NCBI RefSeq assembly: GCF_000168295.1
Contig: NZ_AAQJ02000001.1
Location: 1-64,000, forward strand
DNA length: 64,000 nt
Reading direction: 5' to 3'
Source: Rickettsiella grylli
GTDB taxonomy: Bacteria; Pseudomonadota; Gammaproteobacteria; Diplorickettsiales; Diplorickettsiaceae
Part shown: positions 7,433 through 16,212 of the stretch, in pieces
Position numbering within the stretch: position 1 is the stretch's first letter
Layout of the letters: each line of letters begins with the position of its first letter
Program-made: the position numbers and the translations under genes
Notes under the pieces: generated by a model
Seen by the model: the letters and a program-made list of their open reading frames with translations, nothing else
The model's database searches: none
Told to the model about the DNA's origin: nothing

Positions 7433-10369
7433 ATGAAAAGTAAAGGTATAAACAAATGTTGTTTTATTACCCTTGCAATAGGATTTAGTTCAATACTTTT
7501 AAAAGCGAATGCAGAAGTTCTACCTATACCGGCTCGTTTTTCGGGAAACGTTTATGGTAGTACGAAATATGTTGTGGGTCAGGCTGATGCGATGCTGCCT
7601 TTAGTAGGAGATGCTCAGCATAACTTTTATATTGATCCTGCATTAACTTCAGGAAGTAATTGGGAAGGTCATGGAGATTTAGGGTTAGGGTATCGCTGGA
7701 TTCAAAATGGTTCAGCGATATTAGGTGGTTATCTTTTTGGTGAATATAATCGAATGGATAATAATGTGCGTATATGGACAATGAATCCAGGGATAGAAGC
7801 CTTAGGTTCTCGTTGGGATGCCCATCTTAATGGGTATTTTGTTATGGATAATCGGAGTAAAGTTGTTGGAACTGATTTAGAGTTTGTTAGATTTCGTGGC
7901 CATTCGGCAGTTTATAACCTATTTGATGTAACCCAAAATGTGGGAAATGGTGGTGATGTGAAACTGGGTTACCAACTCTTTCCTAAAACACCTTTAAAAG
8001 CTTTTGTAGGTAGTTATTTTTTTAGTCCAGCAGAAACAAAAAATATTTTAGGTGGAGCAGTGGGCTTAGAATATTGGGCGAACCGAAATGTGAAAGTTTT
8101 TGCTAGTTATACGTACGATAAGTTACGGCGTAGTGTGGGTTCTTTAGGGTTAGGGGTTGAATTGGGAGGTACGCACGTCCATCGTAGCGATCCTTCCATA
8201 GAAGAACGAATCACTGATCCATTAGAGCGTAATTTAGCTGAATTAGGGGGTTCGGCGGCGTTTCCGAGTCAAATGAAAAGAAAGCTAGTACGTACGATAG
8301 GTGATGGGGGCGATGGAGAAATTCCAGGAATTAATGCTTTTTTTAGCCAAACCGGTACGCCTAATAATGGCGGGGTGGGTTTGACCTTGGGTAATTGTAC
8401 CTATGAGAATCCTTGTGGCCCCACTGATCTAACTAACGAAGCTACGCAAACCTTATCCGGTTATCTTCCAAACACGAAGATGTACTTTTTGGGAGGGACA
8501 TACACGGCGTTAGATGTTCCTGGAGGAAGCAACCCGGTCACGATCAGGGCCGGACAAAGTCTTACTTCGTATCCAGGGACTCCGATTTCTACGCTGAGTG
8601 GAGGACTTATCATGGAAGGCAATAATAGTGTAAATAATATGAAACTTGCTCCGACGCCTAGTACCCCCATCGGCATCAGTGGTGCTCCAAACGGTAACGT
8701 ATTGATTAATGGCAGCGAGATTGGAAGTGCAGAAGCTCCATACGTGACCGGAGTAGAGCTGACAGGCAGTGCACAAACAACGTTAGACAAAAGTAAGGTT
8801 TTTGGTTCTACAGGAGTAAGATTTTCTGAGGCTACTAGCTTGATCAGTAATGCGAGTGAGATCAATGGTACTGTTTCAGGTATTGAGTCAACGGGTAGTG
8901 GACTTATTAATCTTACTAATCAAAGCTCAGTTAATGTAACAGGAGAAGATGGTTTGGTTGGAGTGAGTTCTACTGGAGAGGGCGAAGTGACTGTCAGTGG
9001 AGCAAGTTCAATTAATGTAGATGCGACGGGCAGTGCGGTTGGTTATTCAAGTGGTGGTAGCGGTGCAGTCAACTTTAGTGGAGGCAGTGCAATTAATGTG
9101 AAATCGACTGGCGGTCAAGCCATAGGAATTCATACGCTTACAAGCAGCGTTGCCCCTGTAATGTTGGATGAAACACAAATTAAGGTCGATGGCCAAACCA
9201 ATCCTATTGGGGTACTCACCGAGGGAGAGGGAAGTTACACAGCTAGAAATCCTAAAATTGAAGTGATCGGTGGTACTTCAGCTCAAGGAGTTCTTTCCTC
9301 AGGAAGTGGTGCTATTAAAACAGAGGCAGGCACAATCACGGTAGATGGAAATGGACAAGCCGCGGCCACAGGGTTTTCAACCACGAGCACGAGTAGCGGC
9401 AACGTCGAACTCAAGGGAACAAAGATTAATGTGTCGGGGGGTAATAGAACGCGAGGACTTGACGTCGGAGGAAGTGGACCTATTGAACTAACAGGTGCAG
9501 GTTCAATCACAGTAAATGCAGTTGGTTCTTCTGGAATTTTGGGAATTTCAAGAAACAGTGGATCCACTAGTGATATCACGTTGGCGGATAACTTTTCAGT
9601 GGATGCAATAGGAGGTGAAGGTACAATAGGAATTTCTGATGAAGGAACAGGAACTTTCACACTAGGTGACGAAAATATTATAAGTGCTATGGGAGATACT
9701 AATATTACTGCATTTTCCAAAACAAGTGCTGGAGAGGTTAACATAGGCAGTAGCAAACTGATGGCAAATGCTCCAGCAGGACAAGCATTAGGGCTTTCAG
9801 CAGATGGCCCTGCTGTTATTAAAATGAATGGAACACAAATACAAGTGGAAAGCGGAGGTGGGAGAGGCGCTTGGTTCAAACAAACGAGTAAGGGTGAGTT
9901 AACCAATACCATAATCACGGCGCCCAACCGAGCATTAGAGGTTCAAGATAGAAGTCAGGTTACAGTTACTGGAGGTCATTTTACTGTGGGAAATAATCGC
10001 GCAAGTGCGATTATTTCTGGTCCAGGAACTAGTACTATTAACATAAGTGGCACTAGGATTGATGTTACTGGGCCTGGTATTCCTCCTAATGCAGAACTTA
10101 ATGGGATAGCCAAGAACCGGGCTGGATCTGGTGCGGTGAGAGCAAAAGATTTAATTATAAATGTGTCGAGCCCGACTACTGGCACCTCTCGGGGGGCGAC
10201 TACAACTGAACGTACAAGCGGCGTGTTTACTATAGAAGGATCAAAAATCAATGTGAAGGGCGGCAATACTACTAGTGAGGGGCGCAGCGGCCCAGTTGTT
10301 CCACGGGGTGGCCCCATAACATCAACTAATAACACCTGTACGCTAAATGGACGATCAGTAAATTGTTAA
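7433..10369 (+). CDS. Inverse autotransporter adhesin, copy 2 (intact)
   Basis: 978 residues. Order: signal peptide 1-27 (basic MKSKGINK, hydrophobic core, ANA cleavage site); inverse-autotransporter beta-barrel about 28-250 (GHGDLGLGYRW, LGGYLFGEYNR, KLGYQLFP, AVGLEYWANRNVKVFASYTYD); linker about 250-300 (DPLERNLAELGG); then a Gly/Ser/Thr-rich passenger resembling pectin-lyase-type beta-helices, with a conserved-looking cap (GNCTYENPCGPTDLTNEA) and a C-terminus carrying two Cys (NNTCTLNGRSVNC). In type Ve systems the N-terminal barrel sits in the outer membrane and exports the C-terminal passenger to the surface, usually for adhesion. It has its own ribosome site and a hairpin terminator downstream (10401). 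The host ligand is unknown. Long minus-strand frames inside it are shadows. Confidence 0.85.
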   Translation: MKSKGINKCCFITLAIGFSSILLKANAEVLPIPARFSGNVYGSTKYVVGQADAMLPLVGDAQHNFYIDPALTSGSNWEGHGDLGLGYRWIQNGSAILGGYLFGEYNRMDNNVRIWTMNPGIEALGSRWDAHLNGYFVMDNRSKVVGTDLEFVRFRGHSAVYNLFDVTQNVGNGGDVKLGYQLFPKTPLKAFVGSYFFSPAETKNILGGAVGLEYWANRNVKVFASYTYDKLRRSVGSLGLGVELGGTHVHRSDPSIEERITDPLERNLAELGGSAAFPSQMKRKLVRTIGDGGDGEIPGINAFFSQTGTPNNGGVGLTLGNCTYENPCGPTDLTNEATQTLSGYLPNTKMYFLGGTYTALDVPGGSNPVTIRAGQSLTSYPGTPISTLSGGLIMEGNNSVNNMKLAPTPSTPIGISGAPNGNVLINGSEIGSAEAPYVTGVELTGSAQTTLDKSKVFGSTGVRFSEATSLISNASEINGTVSGIESTGSGLINLTNQSSVNVTGEDGLVGVSSTGEGEVTVSGASSINVDATGSAVGYSSGGSGAVNFSGGSAINVKSTGGQAIGIHTLTSSVAPVMLDETQIKVDGQTNPIGVLTEGEGSYTARNPKIEVIGGTSAQGVLSSGSGAIKTEAGTITVDGNGQAAATGFSTTSTSSGNVELKGTKINVSGGNRTRGLDVGGSGPIELTGAGSITVNAVGSSGILGISRNSGSTSDITLADNFSVDAIGGEGTIGISDEGTGTFTLGDENIISAMGDTNITAFSKTSAGEVNIGSSKLMANAPAGQALGLSADGPAVIKMNGTQIQVESGGGRGAWFKQTSKGELTNTIITAPNRALEVQDRSQVTVTGGHFTVGNNRASAIISGPGTSTINISGTRIDVTGPGIPPNAELNGIAKNRAGSGAVRAKDLIINVSSPTTGTSRGATTTERTSGVFTIEGSKINVKGGNTTSEGRSGPVVPRGGPITSTNNTCTLNGRSVNC

Positions 10370-10748
10370 AAGAGAGCAGAATAAAAACAGAATAAATAAA
10401 ACCTCTTCTTCATGTTTAGAGGGCTTTTTATTGTAGAAGAGGTCTGACCACCTTCTAACTATAGCGGTAGCGGTCGTAATACGGTGGGATAGACAAATGA
10501 TTATAGGTTCTAGAGATATTAATTGCTTCAGCACAAAGAAGTAAAAGATTTCATTTATTTACTACAACTTTATAATCATTGCTTTGTTTCTTACTTAACA
10601 GAAAGTAAACAATTGCTCTATACACATTTATTTCGATAAAAACATTGATGATTATTGCCATTGAAGATTAAACGTAAAGCTTCAATGTTATAAAATAAGA
10701 AAGGAGTAAATCTGTAAATAATAAATTCATTTTTTTCTTAAAATAAAG
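10370..10748. other. Intergenic region between autotransporter and IS256
   Basis: About 380 bp without a convincing gene. It contains the terminator-like hairpin at 10401-10443 and an 8-bp inverted repeat (10659-10666 with 10680-10687, CATTGAAG and CTTCAATG). A good ribosome-site sequence (AAAGGAG, about 10701) has no start codon behind it. A gene may have begun here and been lost when the IS256 inserted at 10749. Confidence 0.5.
10401..10443 (+). terminator. Terminator-like hairpin after the autotransporter genes
   Basis: CCTCT (10402-10406) pairs with AGAGG (10418-10422), followed by GC and five T's, a short intrinsic terminator. A larger alternative stem pairs ACCTCTTCT (10401) with AGAAGAGGT (10435-10443). 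It lies 32 nt after the stop of copy 2. No equivalent follows copy 1, consistent with possible read-through from copy 1 into copy 2. Confidence 0.5.
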
Positions 10749-12060
10749 GGGAGTATTCAATTAACTGTGTCAACGCTAAACTAAATCAACAATTTTAGGA
10801 GTTGACATGAAACAAGCCATACTCAGTAAAGAATTTGAAGCTGAAGCGATAGCACGGCTAAAATCAGGAGAATCGTTAACAGGAAAAGATGGAATATTAA
10901 CGCCGTTAATAAAACAAATTATCGAAGCATCGTTAGAGGGGGAAATAGACGCTCATTTATCAGAATCTAAAGCAACGGATATCTCAAATCGACGCAATGG
11001 AAAAACCAGTAAGTTATTAAAAACGGGGACAGAAAGTTTTGAGCTAGAAACACCCCGAGACCGTTTAGGAACGTTTGAACCACAAATGGTTAAGAAACGT
11101 CAAACGGTTTTAAACGAGTCCTTAGATAACAAAATACTGTCATTGTATGCACTTGGGATGAGCTATGAGGCGATCCAAGAACATCTGGCGGATATGTATG
11201 GTCTTGAGGTTTCAGCCGCTAAAATTAGCTTGATAAGCGATAAATTAATGCCGGTTATAACGGAATGGCGAAATAGACCGTTAGAATCTGTGTATCCCAT
11301 CGTATTTCTCGATGCCATGCATTTTAAGGTGCGTATTGAAGGAAAAGTCAGTAGTCGTGCTTTTTATTCGGTTTTGGGTGTTAACAATCAGGGTCGTAAA
11401 GAAATTTTAGGGCTGTATCTTTCTGAAAATGAAGGTTCTCGTTTCTGGCTACACGTTTTAAATGATTTGTGCGCTCGCGGAGTTGAGGATATTCTCATTG
11501 CTAGCATTGACGGATTAAAGGGTTTTCCTGAAGCCATTGCTGAGGTTTTCCCCCAGACAGAAATTCAGCTTTGTGTGATTCATCAAATCCGTAACTCATT
11601 AAAGTACGTGACCAGCAAAGATCAAAAATCCTTTATGGCTGATTTAAAATTGGTTTATCGTGCGAGCTCCAAGGATTTAGCCGAGCATCGCCTATTGGAG
11701 CTTGATGAAAAATGGGGTAAAAAATACCCTGCTGTGATTAAGTCTTGGCAAACTCAATGGGAGCGTTTGTCTCAGTATTTTAAGTACCCAGAAGAGCTAC
11801 GACGTATTGTTTACACAACGAATATAGTGGAGGGGTTTCATCGGCAAGTGCGTAAATATACCAAAAATAAAGGCGCTTTTACTAGTGAAAATGCCTTACT
11901 TAAATTAATTTACTGTGCCTGTCAAAAAATACTAGAAAAGTGGTACCAGCCCCTGCATAATTGGGCCTTAATTGCCTCTCAACTACAGATATTTTTTGAT
12001 GGCAGATTAAATTTACAGTTACGATAAAATTATTAATGACACAGTTTTGTGAACACTCTC
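10749..12060 (+). mobile_element. IS256-family element, copy A
   Basis: Terminal inverted repeats are imperfect: GGGAGTATTCAATTAACTGT on the left and the complement of GAGAGTGTTCACAAAACTGT on the right (12037-12060). One transposase gene lies inside. Flanking octamers (AAATAAAG at 10741-10748, CCGGATTA at 12061-12068) do not match, so there is no target duplication. This points to a deletion or recombination next to the element. Its right end cuts into a hybrid-kinase gene. Confidence 0.85.
10807..12027 (+). CDS. IS256-family (mutator-type) transposase
   Basis: 406 residues, normal for the family and apparently intact. The DDE residues can be placed: Asp in YPIVFLDAMHFKVR, Asp in IASIDGLKGFPEA, Glu in YTTNIVEGFHRQVRK. 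The family signature region around CVIHQIRNSLKYV is also present. A nearly identical gene lies at 12991-14214 on the other strand, so this element has been active in the genome. The start ATG follows GGAGTTGAC. Confidence 0.95.
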   Translation: MKQAILSKEFEAEAIARLKSGESLTGKDGILTPLIKQIIEASLEGEIDAHLSESKATDISNRRNGKTSKLLKTGTESFELETPRDRLGTFEPQMVKKRQTVLNESLDNKILSLYALGMSYEAIQEHLADMYGLEVSAAKISLISDKLMPVITEWRNRPLESVYPIVFLDAMHFKVRIEGKVSSRAFYSVLGVNNQGRKEILGLYLSENEGSRFWLHVLNDLCARGVEDILIASIDGLKGFPEAIAEVFPQTEIQLCVIHQIRNSLKYVTSKDQKSFMADLKLVYRASSKDLAEHRLLELDEKWGKKYPAVIKSWQTQWERLSQYFKYPEELRRIVYTTNIVEGFHRQVRKYTKNKGAFTSENALLKLIYCACQKILEKWYQPLHNWALIASQLQIFFDGRLNLQLR

Positions 12061-12887
12061 CCGGATTATGGAAAATCGAATAAAGCAGTTACAACAACGC
12101 GTGTCACACCGATTTCATCTGAAGAAATAGGTAACAGTAAAATTTTGCTAGTAGAAGATAACGTTTTAGCAGCGAAAGCCGCCGCCGGTGTTCTGTCAGA
12201 ATTTAACTGTACCATTGATATTGCGCCGGATGGTAAAACAGCCATGGAACGGTTACAAAAAAATGTGTATCAATTGATCCTCATGGATATTGGATTGCCT
12301 GATACAGATGGAATCGCCTTGACCCACTGTATACGTCTCAACCAATGGAAAAAAACCATGCGACGATTCCTATCGTTGGTTTAACGGCGCATATTGGGGA
12401 AAGAAAACAGGAATGTCTCGATGCGGGTATGAATGCCGTTATTCATAAACCCTTAAAAAAAGAAACGGTTCAAGAGTTATTAACCACATTTATGCAGAAT
12501 GAATCCTCCGATGAGCCCACCGCATCAACACGTTTTATGATCAGAGGCGCAGTAATAGATTTTGATGAAATAAAAAAGATCTTACGGGATGAAAAAGTCA
12601 TTGAAGAATGTCAACAATTGATGATAACAGGTTTAAGTGAAGATTTAGTAAAACTCGCAGCCGGGTATCAATCAGAAGATTGGGAAAGCATTCAAGCGAC
12701 TGCACACAAATGGCAAGGCGGTGCTGTTTATTATGGTGCTAAGCGATTGGAACAAGCGTGTAAAAATTTTAATGATTATTGGTCAACGAGTAAGAAAGAA
12801 TACCTGAAGACCTTGTATCACCAGTTAGTGCAAGAAATGGAAGCGGTTAAAGCGGTATGTAGTCATAAACATAAACAGTTTAAATAA
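12061..12887 (+). pseudogene. Hybrid sensor histidine kinase, C-terminal REC-HPt remnant
   Basis: The first frame encodes a receiver domain: KILLVEDN with acidic pocket, phospho-acceptor Asp in LILMDIGLPDTDG. After position 12345 the continuation is in the next frame (HATIPIVGLTAHIGERKQECLDAGMNAVIHKPL), followed by a histidine-phosphotransfer domain with the His in ATAHKWQGG. Restoring one A in the A7 run at about 12349-12355 joins the frames. The sensor, HisKA and ATPase parts expected upstream are replaced by IS256 copy A. The remnant is doubly broken and cannot be a functional kinase. It resembles ArcB/BarA-type tripartite kinases, but the subfamily cannot be assigned. Confidence 0.85.
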
Positions 12888-12950
12888 TCGCTATAAACAC
12901 CTAAAAACAAAAAGAACGTGAGTATGCAAGTTATTTTGTGTAAATTAGCT

Positions 12951-12958
12951 ATAGACCT
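12951..12958. repeat. Target-site duplication, left copy (ATAGACCT)
   Basis: The octamer ATAGACCT directly precedes IS256 copy B and is repeated exactly at 14273-14280 just after it. Eight bases is the normal duplication length for IS256 elements. This proves copy B arrived as a single insertion in a site that read TTAGCTATAGACCTTATT. Confidence 0.9.
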
Positions 12959-14272
12959 GAGAGTGTTCACCAAACTGTGTCATTAATAATTTATCGTAAC
13001 TGTAAATTTAGCCTGCCATCAAAAAATATCTGCAGTTGAGAAGCAATTAAAGCCCAATTATGCAGGGGCTGGCACCACTTTTCTAGTATTTTTTGACAGG
13101 CACAGTAAATTAATTTAAGTAAGGCATTTTCACTGGTAAAAGCCCCTTTATTTTTTGTATATTTGCGTACTTGCCGGTGAAACCCTTCAATAATGTTGGT
13201 TGTGTAGATAATACGCCTTAATTCTTCAGGATACTTAAAATACTGGGAAAGCTTATCCCATTGAGTTTGCCAAGACTTAATCACAGCAGGATATTTTTTA
13301 CCCCATTTTTCATCGAGTTCTAATAGGTGATGCTCGGCTAAGTCCTTGGAACTCGCACGATAAACCAATTTTAAATCAGCCATAAAGGATTTTTGATCTT
13401 TGCTGGTCACATACTTTAATGAATGACGGATTTGATGAATCACACAAAGCTGAATTTCTGTCTGGGGGAAAACCTCAGCAATGGCTTCGGGAAAACCTTT
13501 TAATCCATCGATGCTGGCAATGAGAATATCCTCAACTCCCCGAGCACGTAAATCATTTAAGACACTTAACCAGAAACGAGAACCTTCATTTTCAGAAAGA
13601 TACAGCCCTAAAATTTCTTTACGACCCTGGTTGTTAACCCCTAAAACCGAATAAAAAGCACGGCTACTGACTTTACCTTCAATACGTACCTTAAAATGCA
13701 TGGCATCGAGAAATACGATCGGGTACACAGATTCTAGCGGTCTATTTCGCCATTCCGTTATAACCGGCATTAACTTATCGCTTATCAGGCTTATTTTAGC
13801 CGCTGAAACCTCAAGACCATACATATCCGCCAGATGGTCTTGGATCGCCTCATAGCTCATCCCAAGTGCATACAGCGATAGTATTTTGTTATCCAAGGAT
13901 TCGTTTAAAACCGTTTGACGTTTTTTTACCATTTGCGGTTCAAACGTTCCTAGACGGTCTCGGGGTGTTTCCAGCTCAAAACTTTCTGTCTCCGTTTTTA
14001 ATACTTTACTTGTTTTTCCATTGCGTCGGTTCGATAACTCAGGCGTTTTCGATTCTGATAATAAATGGGATTCTAATTCACCTTCTAACGACGCTTCGAT
14101 AATTTGTTTTATTAACGGCGTTAATATTCCGTCTTTTCCTGTTAACGATTCTCCTGATTTTAGTCGGGCTATCGCTTCAGCTTCAAATTCTTTACTCAGT
14201 ATCGCTTGTTTCATGTCAACTCCTAAAATTCTTAATTTAGTTTAGCGTTGACACAGTTCCTTGAATACTCCC
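12959..14272 (-). mobile_element. IS256-family element, copy B, with 8-bp target duplication
   Basis: The termini GAGAGTGTTCACCAAACTGT (12959) and the complement of GGGAGTATTCAAGGAACTGT (ending 14272) match copy A. The element is flanked by perfect ATAGACCT repeats (12951-12958 and 14273-14280). It lies opposite in orientation to copy A, 0.9 kb away. Because copy B has its own target duplication, the pair is not a composite transposon. Confidence 0.92.
12991..14214 (-). CDS. IS256-family (mutator-type) transposase
   Basis: 407 residues, with the same catalytic positions as the copy at 10807-12027 (Asp in VFLDAMHF, Asp in ASIDGLKG, Glu in TNIIEGFHRQ). The proteins differ mainly near residues 46-62 and at scattered sites. 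The reading frame is uninterrupted and the ends are intact, so this copy is probably transposition-competent. Confidence 0.95.
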   Translation of the reverse strand: MKQAILSKEFEAEAIARLKSGESLTGKDGILTPLIKQIIEASLEGELESHLLSESKTPELSNRRNGKTSKVLKTETESFELETPRDRLGTFEPQMVKKRQTVLNESLDNKILSLYALGMSYEAIQDHLADMYGLEVSAAKISLISDKLMPVITEWRNRPLESVYPIVFLDAMHFKVRIEGKVSSRAFYSVLGVNNQGRKEILGLYLSENEGSRFWLSVLNDLRARGVEDILIASIDGLKGFPEAIAEVFPQTEIQLCVIHQIRHSLKYVTSKDQKSFMADLKLVYRASSKDLAEHHLLELDEKWGKKYPAVIKSWQTQWDKLSQYFKYPEELRRIIYTTNIIEGFHRQVRKYTKNKGAFTSENALLKLIYCACQKILEKWCQPLHNWALIASQLQIFFDGRLNLQLR

Positions 14273-14352
14273 ATAGACCTTATTTACAGGCTCCATTTGT
14301 TACAGCCGATTCGATAGGTTTGTGTGGCGTTAATTGTTCTCCTATTCTATAA

Positions 14353-14539
14353 TTATTTTATATAAGGAATAAATCTTTTTAGTTTATCTCTAAAAAGATT
14401 TGTTGCTTGCTTCTTAAATTTCTTTACTTCAAAACCATCTCTAAACCCCACTCGATATCCCAAATCATGAGCATCATCACTTTTCATTGTATTTAATAAT
14501 TCCCGGTTTGATGAAATATATTTTTCTGAATAACGAGGG
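14353..14539 (-). pseudogene. C-terminal remnant of an unidentified protein
   Basis: On the minus strand the frame reads EKYISSNRELLNTMKSDDAHDLGYRVGFRDGF followed by a basic tail and a stop at 14353. Its upstream part runs into the miniature IS3 at 14540, so any longer gene has been cut there. I do not recognise the protein. The amino-acid composition looks natural, but 60 residues are too few to assign. Confidence 0.35.
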
Positions 14540-14654
14540 TAACCCTCCCGTAAAATACCCCAACCATTAAATAGAGTTTTTTGGTAAATTACTGATTTCA
14601 ATCCCTAAACAAAAACTACTCTATTTAAAAACTGGGGGAAGTTTGGGAGGTTTA
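14540..14654. mobile_element. 115-bp miniature IS3 (both ends, no transposase)
   Basis: The left end (TAACCCTCCCGTAAAATACC, 14540 on) matches the terminus of the IS3 at 1-199 over about 60 bp. The right end, read on the minus strand from 14654, begins TAAACCTCCC and carries the same TTAAATAGAG block. Between them only about 15 bp remain, so both orfs are gone. Such ends-only derivatives (MITE-like) can be moved by a parent transposase. No clear target duplication is seen (GAGGG on the left, CAAGAT on the right). Confidence 0.65.
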
Positions 14655-14694
14655 CAAGATACCTCTAAATAAAATTCGATGTTCCGTTTTATCA

Positions 14695-15086
14695 CTACTT
14701 ACTGTTCCCGATAATATGAACATGATGAGTTCTTTTTGCTCCAAAGGGAGGCATTCCTTTAAAAAATCGCAAGTGAGATTTACTTAGGTTCTCAGCCCAA
14801 AAAATATAAGCTAACGTCTCAAGTAGCTTAATCCATTGCTTAGCTTCTTCTATGGATTCGACAGCAATAAAAATATCGATGACTGGCTTGCTTGAAAGCC
14901 CTGGTACCGCACAGTGCTACCCAAATGTTCTATTGAAACATATGATAATTGACTTGAAACCCTTTTAATTGCGTTTATTGCAGCTTCCGCTAATTTAGGC
15001 CCATTTAGAATGGTATGTTCAATAATAATATTATCTTTCGCCTCTAATTGTTCAGCTTTTGCCGAGCCGGTCTTATAATCGATCAT
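14695..15086 (-). pseudogene. GrpB-family (nucleotidyltransferase-fold) protein, decayed copy 2
   Basis: One frame gives an N-terminal part ending VSIEHLGST. The adjacent frame continues AVPGLSSKPVIDIFIAVES and later PPFGAKRTHHVHII. These are the hallmark GrpB motifs (HxGST, KPxIDI, THHxHI). A one-base shift near 14918 separates them, and the sequence stops at 14695 without the usual C-terminal third. It overlaps the tail of the GrpB remnant upstream. The biochemical role of GrpB proteins is not established. Confidence 0.7.
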
Positions 15087-15583
15087 CTGGATAAAGGAAC
15101 TTTTTCCATTGTCATAGTTTTCTATATCTTCAGAAAATACTTCGGCTAATGACTGTTTTATCAGTGAATAAGCCTGCGTATATATTCCTCATGCGCAACC
15201 ATGAAACCCCTAAATAATAAATGGCGCTTAATTTCAGGAGACCCTTGCTCAAATAAGTGAATATGATGTGTTCTTTTAGTTTTAGACTTCGAATAAAAAC
15301 GACGGTCAGAAATACCGTATTCTCCCATACAAACGTAGCCTCGCTTTTCAAATTCATGATTTAATGGATCTACTAAACTTATGTCTTTGACAACGGGGGA
15401 AATATCAATGATGGGTTTGGCATAAATATTGGGTATGGCTGTGCTACCAATATAATGAATTTGGACACAGTTTTCTTTCAGAATTGATTTAATCTCATTT
15501 GCGGCATCGGCAAATATTTTTGGCCATTCTGGATTGTATTCCGTTAGCTCAACAAGCTTTATTTTTTCTTTTAGATCAATCAT
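15041..15583 (-). pseudogene. GrpB-family protein, copy 1, frameshifted near the C-terminus
   Basis: The intact N-terminal 140 residues carry YNPEWPKIFADAANEI, IHYIGSTAIPNIYAKPIIDI and KRTHHIHLFEQGSPE, all typical GrpB motifs. After EEYIRRLIH the frame stops at 15161. A shift of one base near 15170 restores the normal family ending AYSLIKQSLAEVFSEDIENY and GKSSFIQMIDYKT, so it is a recent frameshift. Its start overlaps the stop of the 2H phosphoesterase gene upstream (15580), suggesting one transcript. Confidence 0.8.
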
Positions 15584-16212
15584 AACTGGAATTTCTTGTA
15601 GATTTTTTCAAGATTACCGTCATAGCCAATATGACCAACAATAAGCTGGGTTGCAGAAAAATTTAAGTACGATGGTTGAGGCTTAATTGCAACACAATTT
15701 ATTTTCTTATGATCTACATTATAATATACTGTTATATGTGGATTAAAGTTCTGTAACACGTGTGGTGTGCCGTAACGATCAATTAATTGTTGTTGGGCCT
15801 GACTAAGTTGCGTATAGCAATCTTTAAAAACTGGTAATATACCTTCACGATACGGTGAAACCGCTTTTAAAATATCCGTATGTAATCTAAGTAATTGCAC
15901 ATTTTCTTTGATATTCCAAAATAAATTCGTACATGATTCCTTTAATTCAGCATCAAGCTCTAATTTAAAAGGATCAAGAGGTTTAGTGAGATTATCTAAC
16001 GTTATACCTATTTTTTCTAGCTGCGAACAACGAAACCGACCTTGAAAAAGACTGATGTGGATAAGATTTTGTTTATTGGGAATATCTTCTAATGCCTGTT
16101 CAAGCTGATTATTAAGCCGAATTGCTTCTTTTACTATTTCATTGCTTGGTATTAACGCAATAGTGAGTTCATCGCAATCATGTTTTGATATAGTCATTAT
16201 TTGCCACTTCAC
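15580..16212 (-). CDS. 2H phosphoesterase (2'-5' RNA ligase-like) superfamily protein
   Basis: 210 residues with the two HxS/T motifs that define the 2H superfamily: IHISLFQG (about residue 52) and PHITVYYN (about 163). Members hydrolyse or open cyclic phosphodiesters or 2'-5' linkages of RNA or nucleotides; the substrate here is unknown. The frame is intact among broken neighbours. Its first 35 bases overlap the end of the VUT-transporter remnant, and its end overlaps the GrpB start, indicating a former operon. It is distinct from the ThpR homologue at 58491. Confidence 0.7.
   Translation of the reverse strand: MKWQIMTISKHDCDELTIALIPSNEIVKEAIRLNNQLEQALEDIPNKQNLIHISLFQGRFRCSQLEKIGITLDNLTKPLDPFKLELDAELKESCTNLFWNIKENVQLLRLHTDILKAVSPYREGILPVFKDCYTQLSQAQQQLIDRYGTPHVLQNFNPHITVYYNVDHKKINCVAIKPQPSYLNFSATQLIVGHIGYDGNLEKIYKKFQL

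Larger units (their letters stand above)
3642..10366 (+). repeat. Tandem duplication of the inverse-autotransporter gene
   Basis: Two direct repeats, 3642 to about 7215 and 7365 to about 10366, are almost base-for-base identical. They include the 65 bp upstream with the ribosome site (AAAGGAGCTCCTAATG in both). About 140 bp of unique DNA separates them. Differences I could see are one extra A in the first copy (run at 4596-4599 versus 8319-8321), an extra 576-bp passenger module in the first copy, a 3-bp indel and a few substitutions near the 3' end, and different last codons. The near-identity implies a recent duplication or ongoing homogenisation. Confidence 0.95.

Noticed and set aside
10749-14272. 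Composite transposon formed by two inverted IS256 copies carrying a kinase fragment
   Set aside because: Copy B has its own 8-bp target duplication at its two ends, so it inserted singly. The outer flanks of the pair do not match each other.
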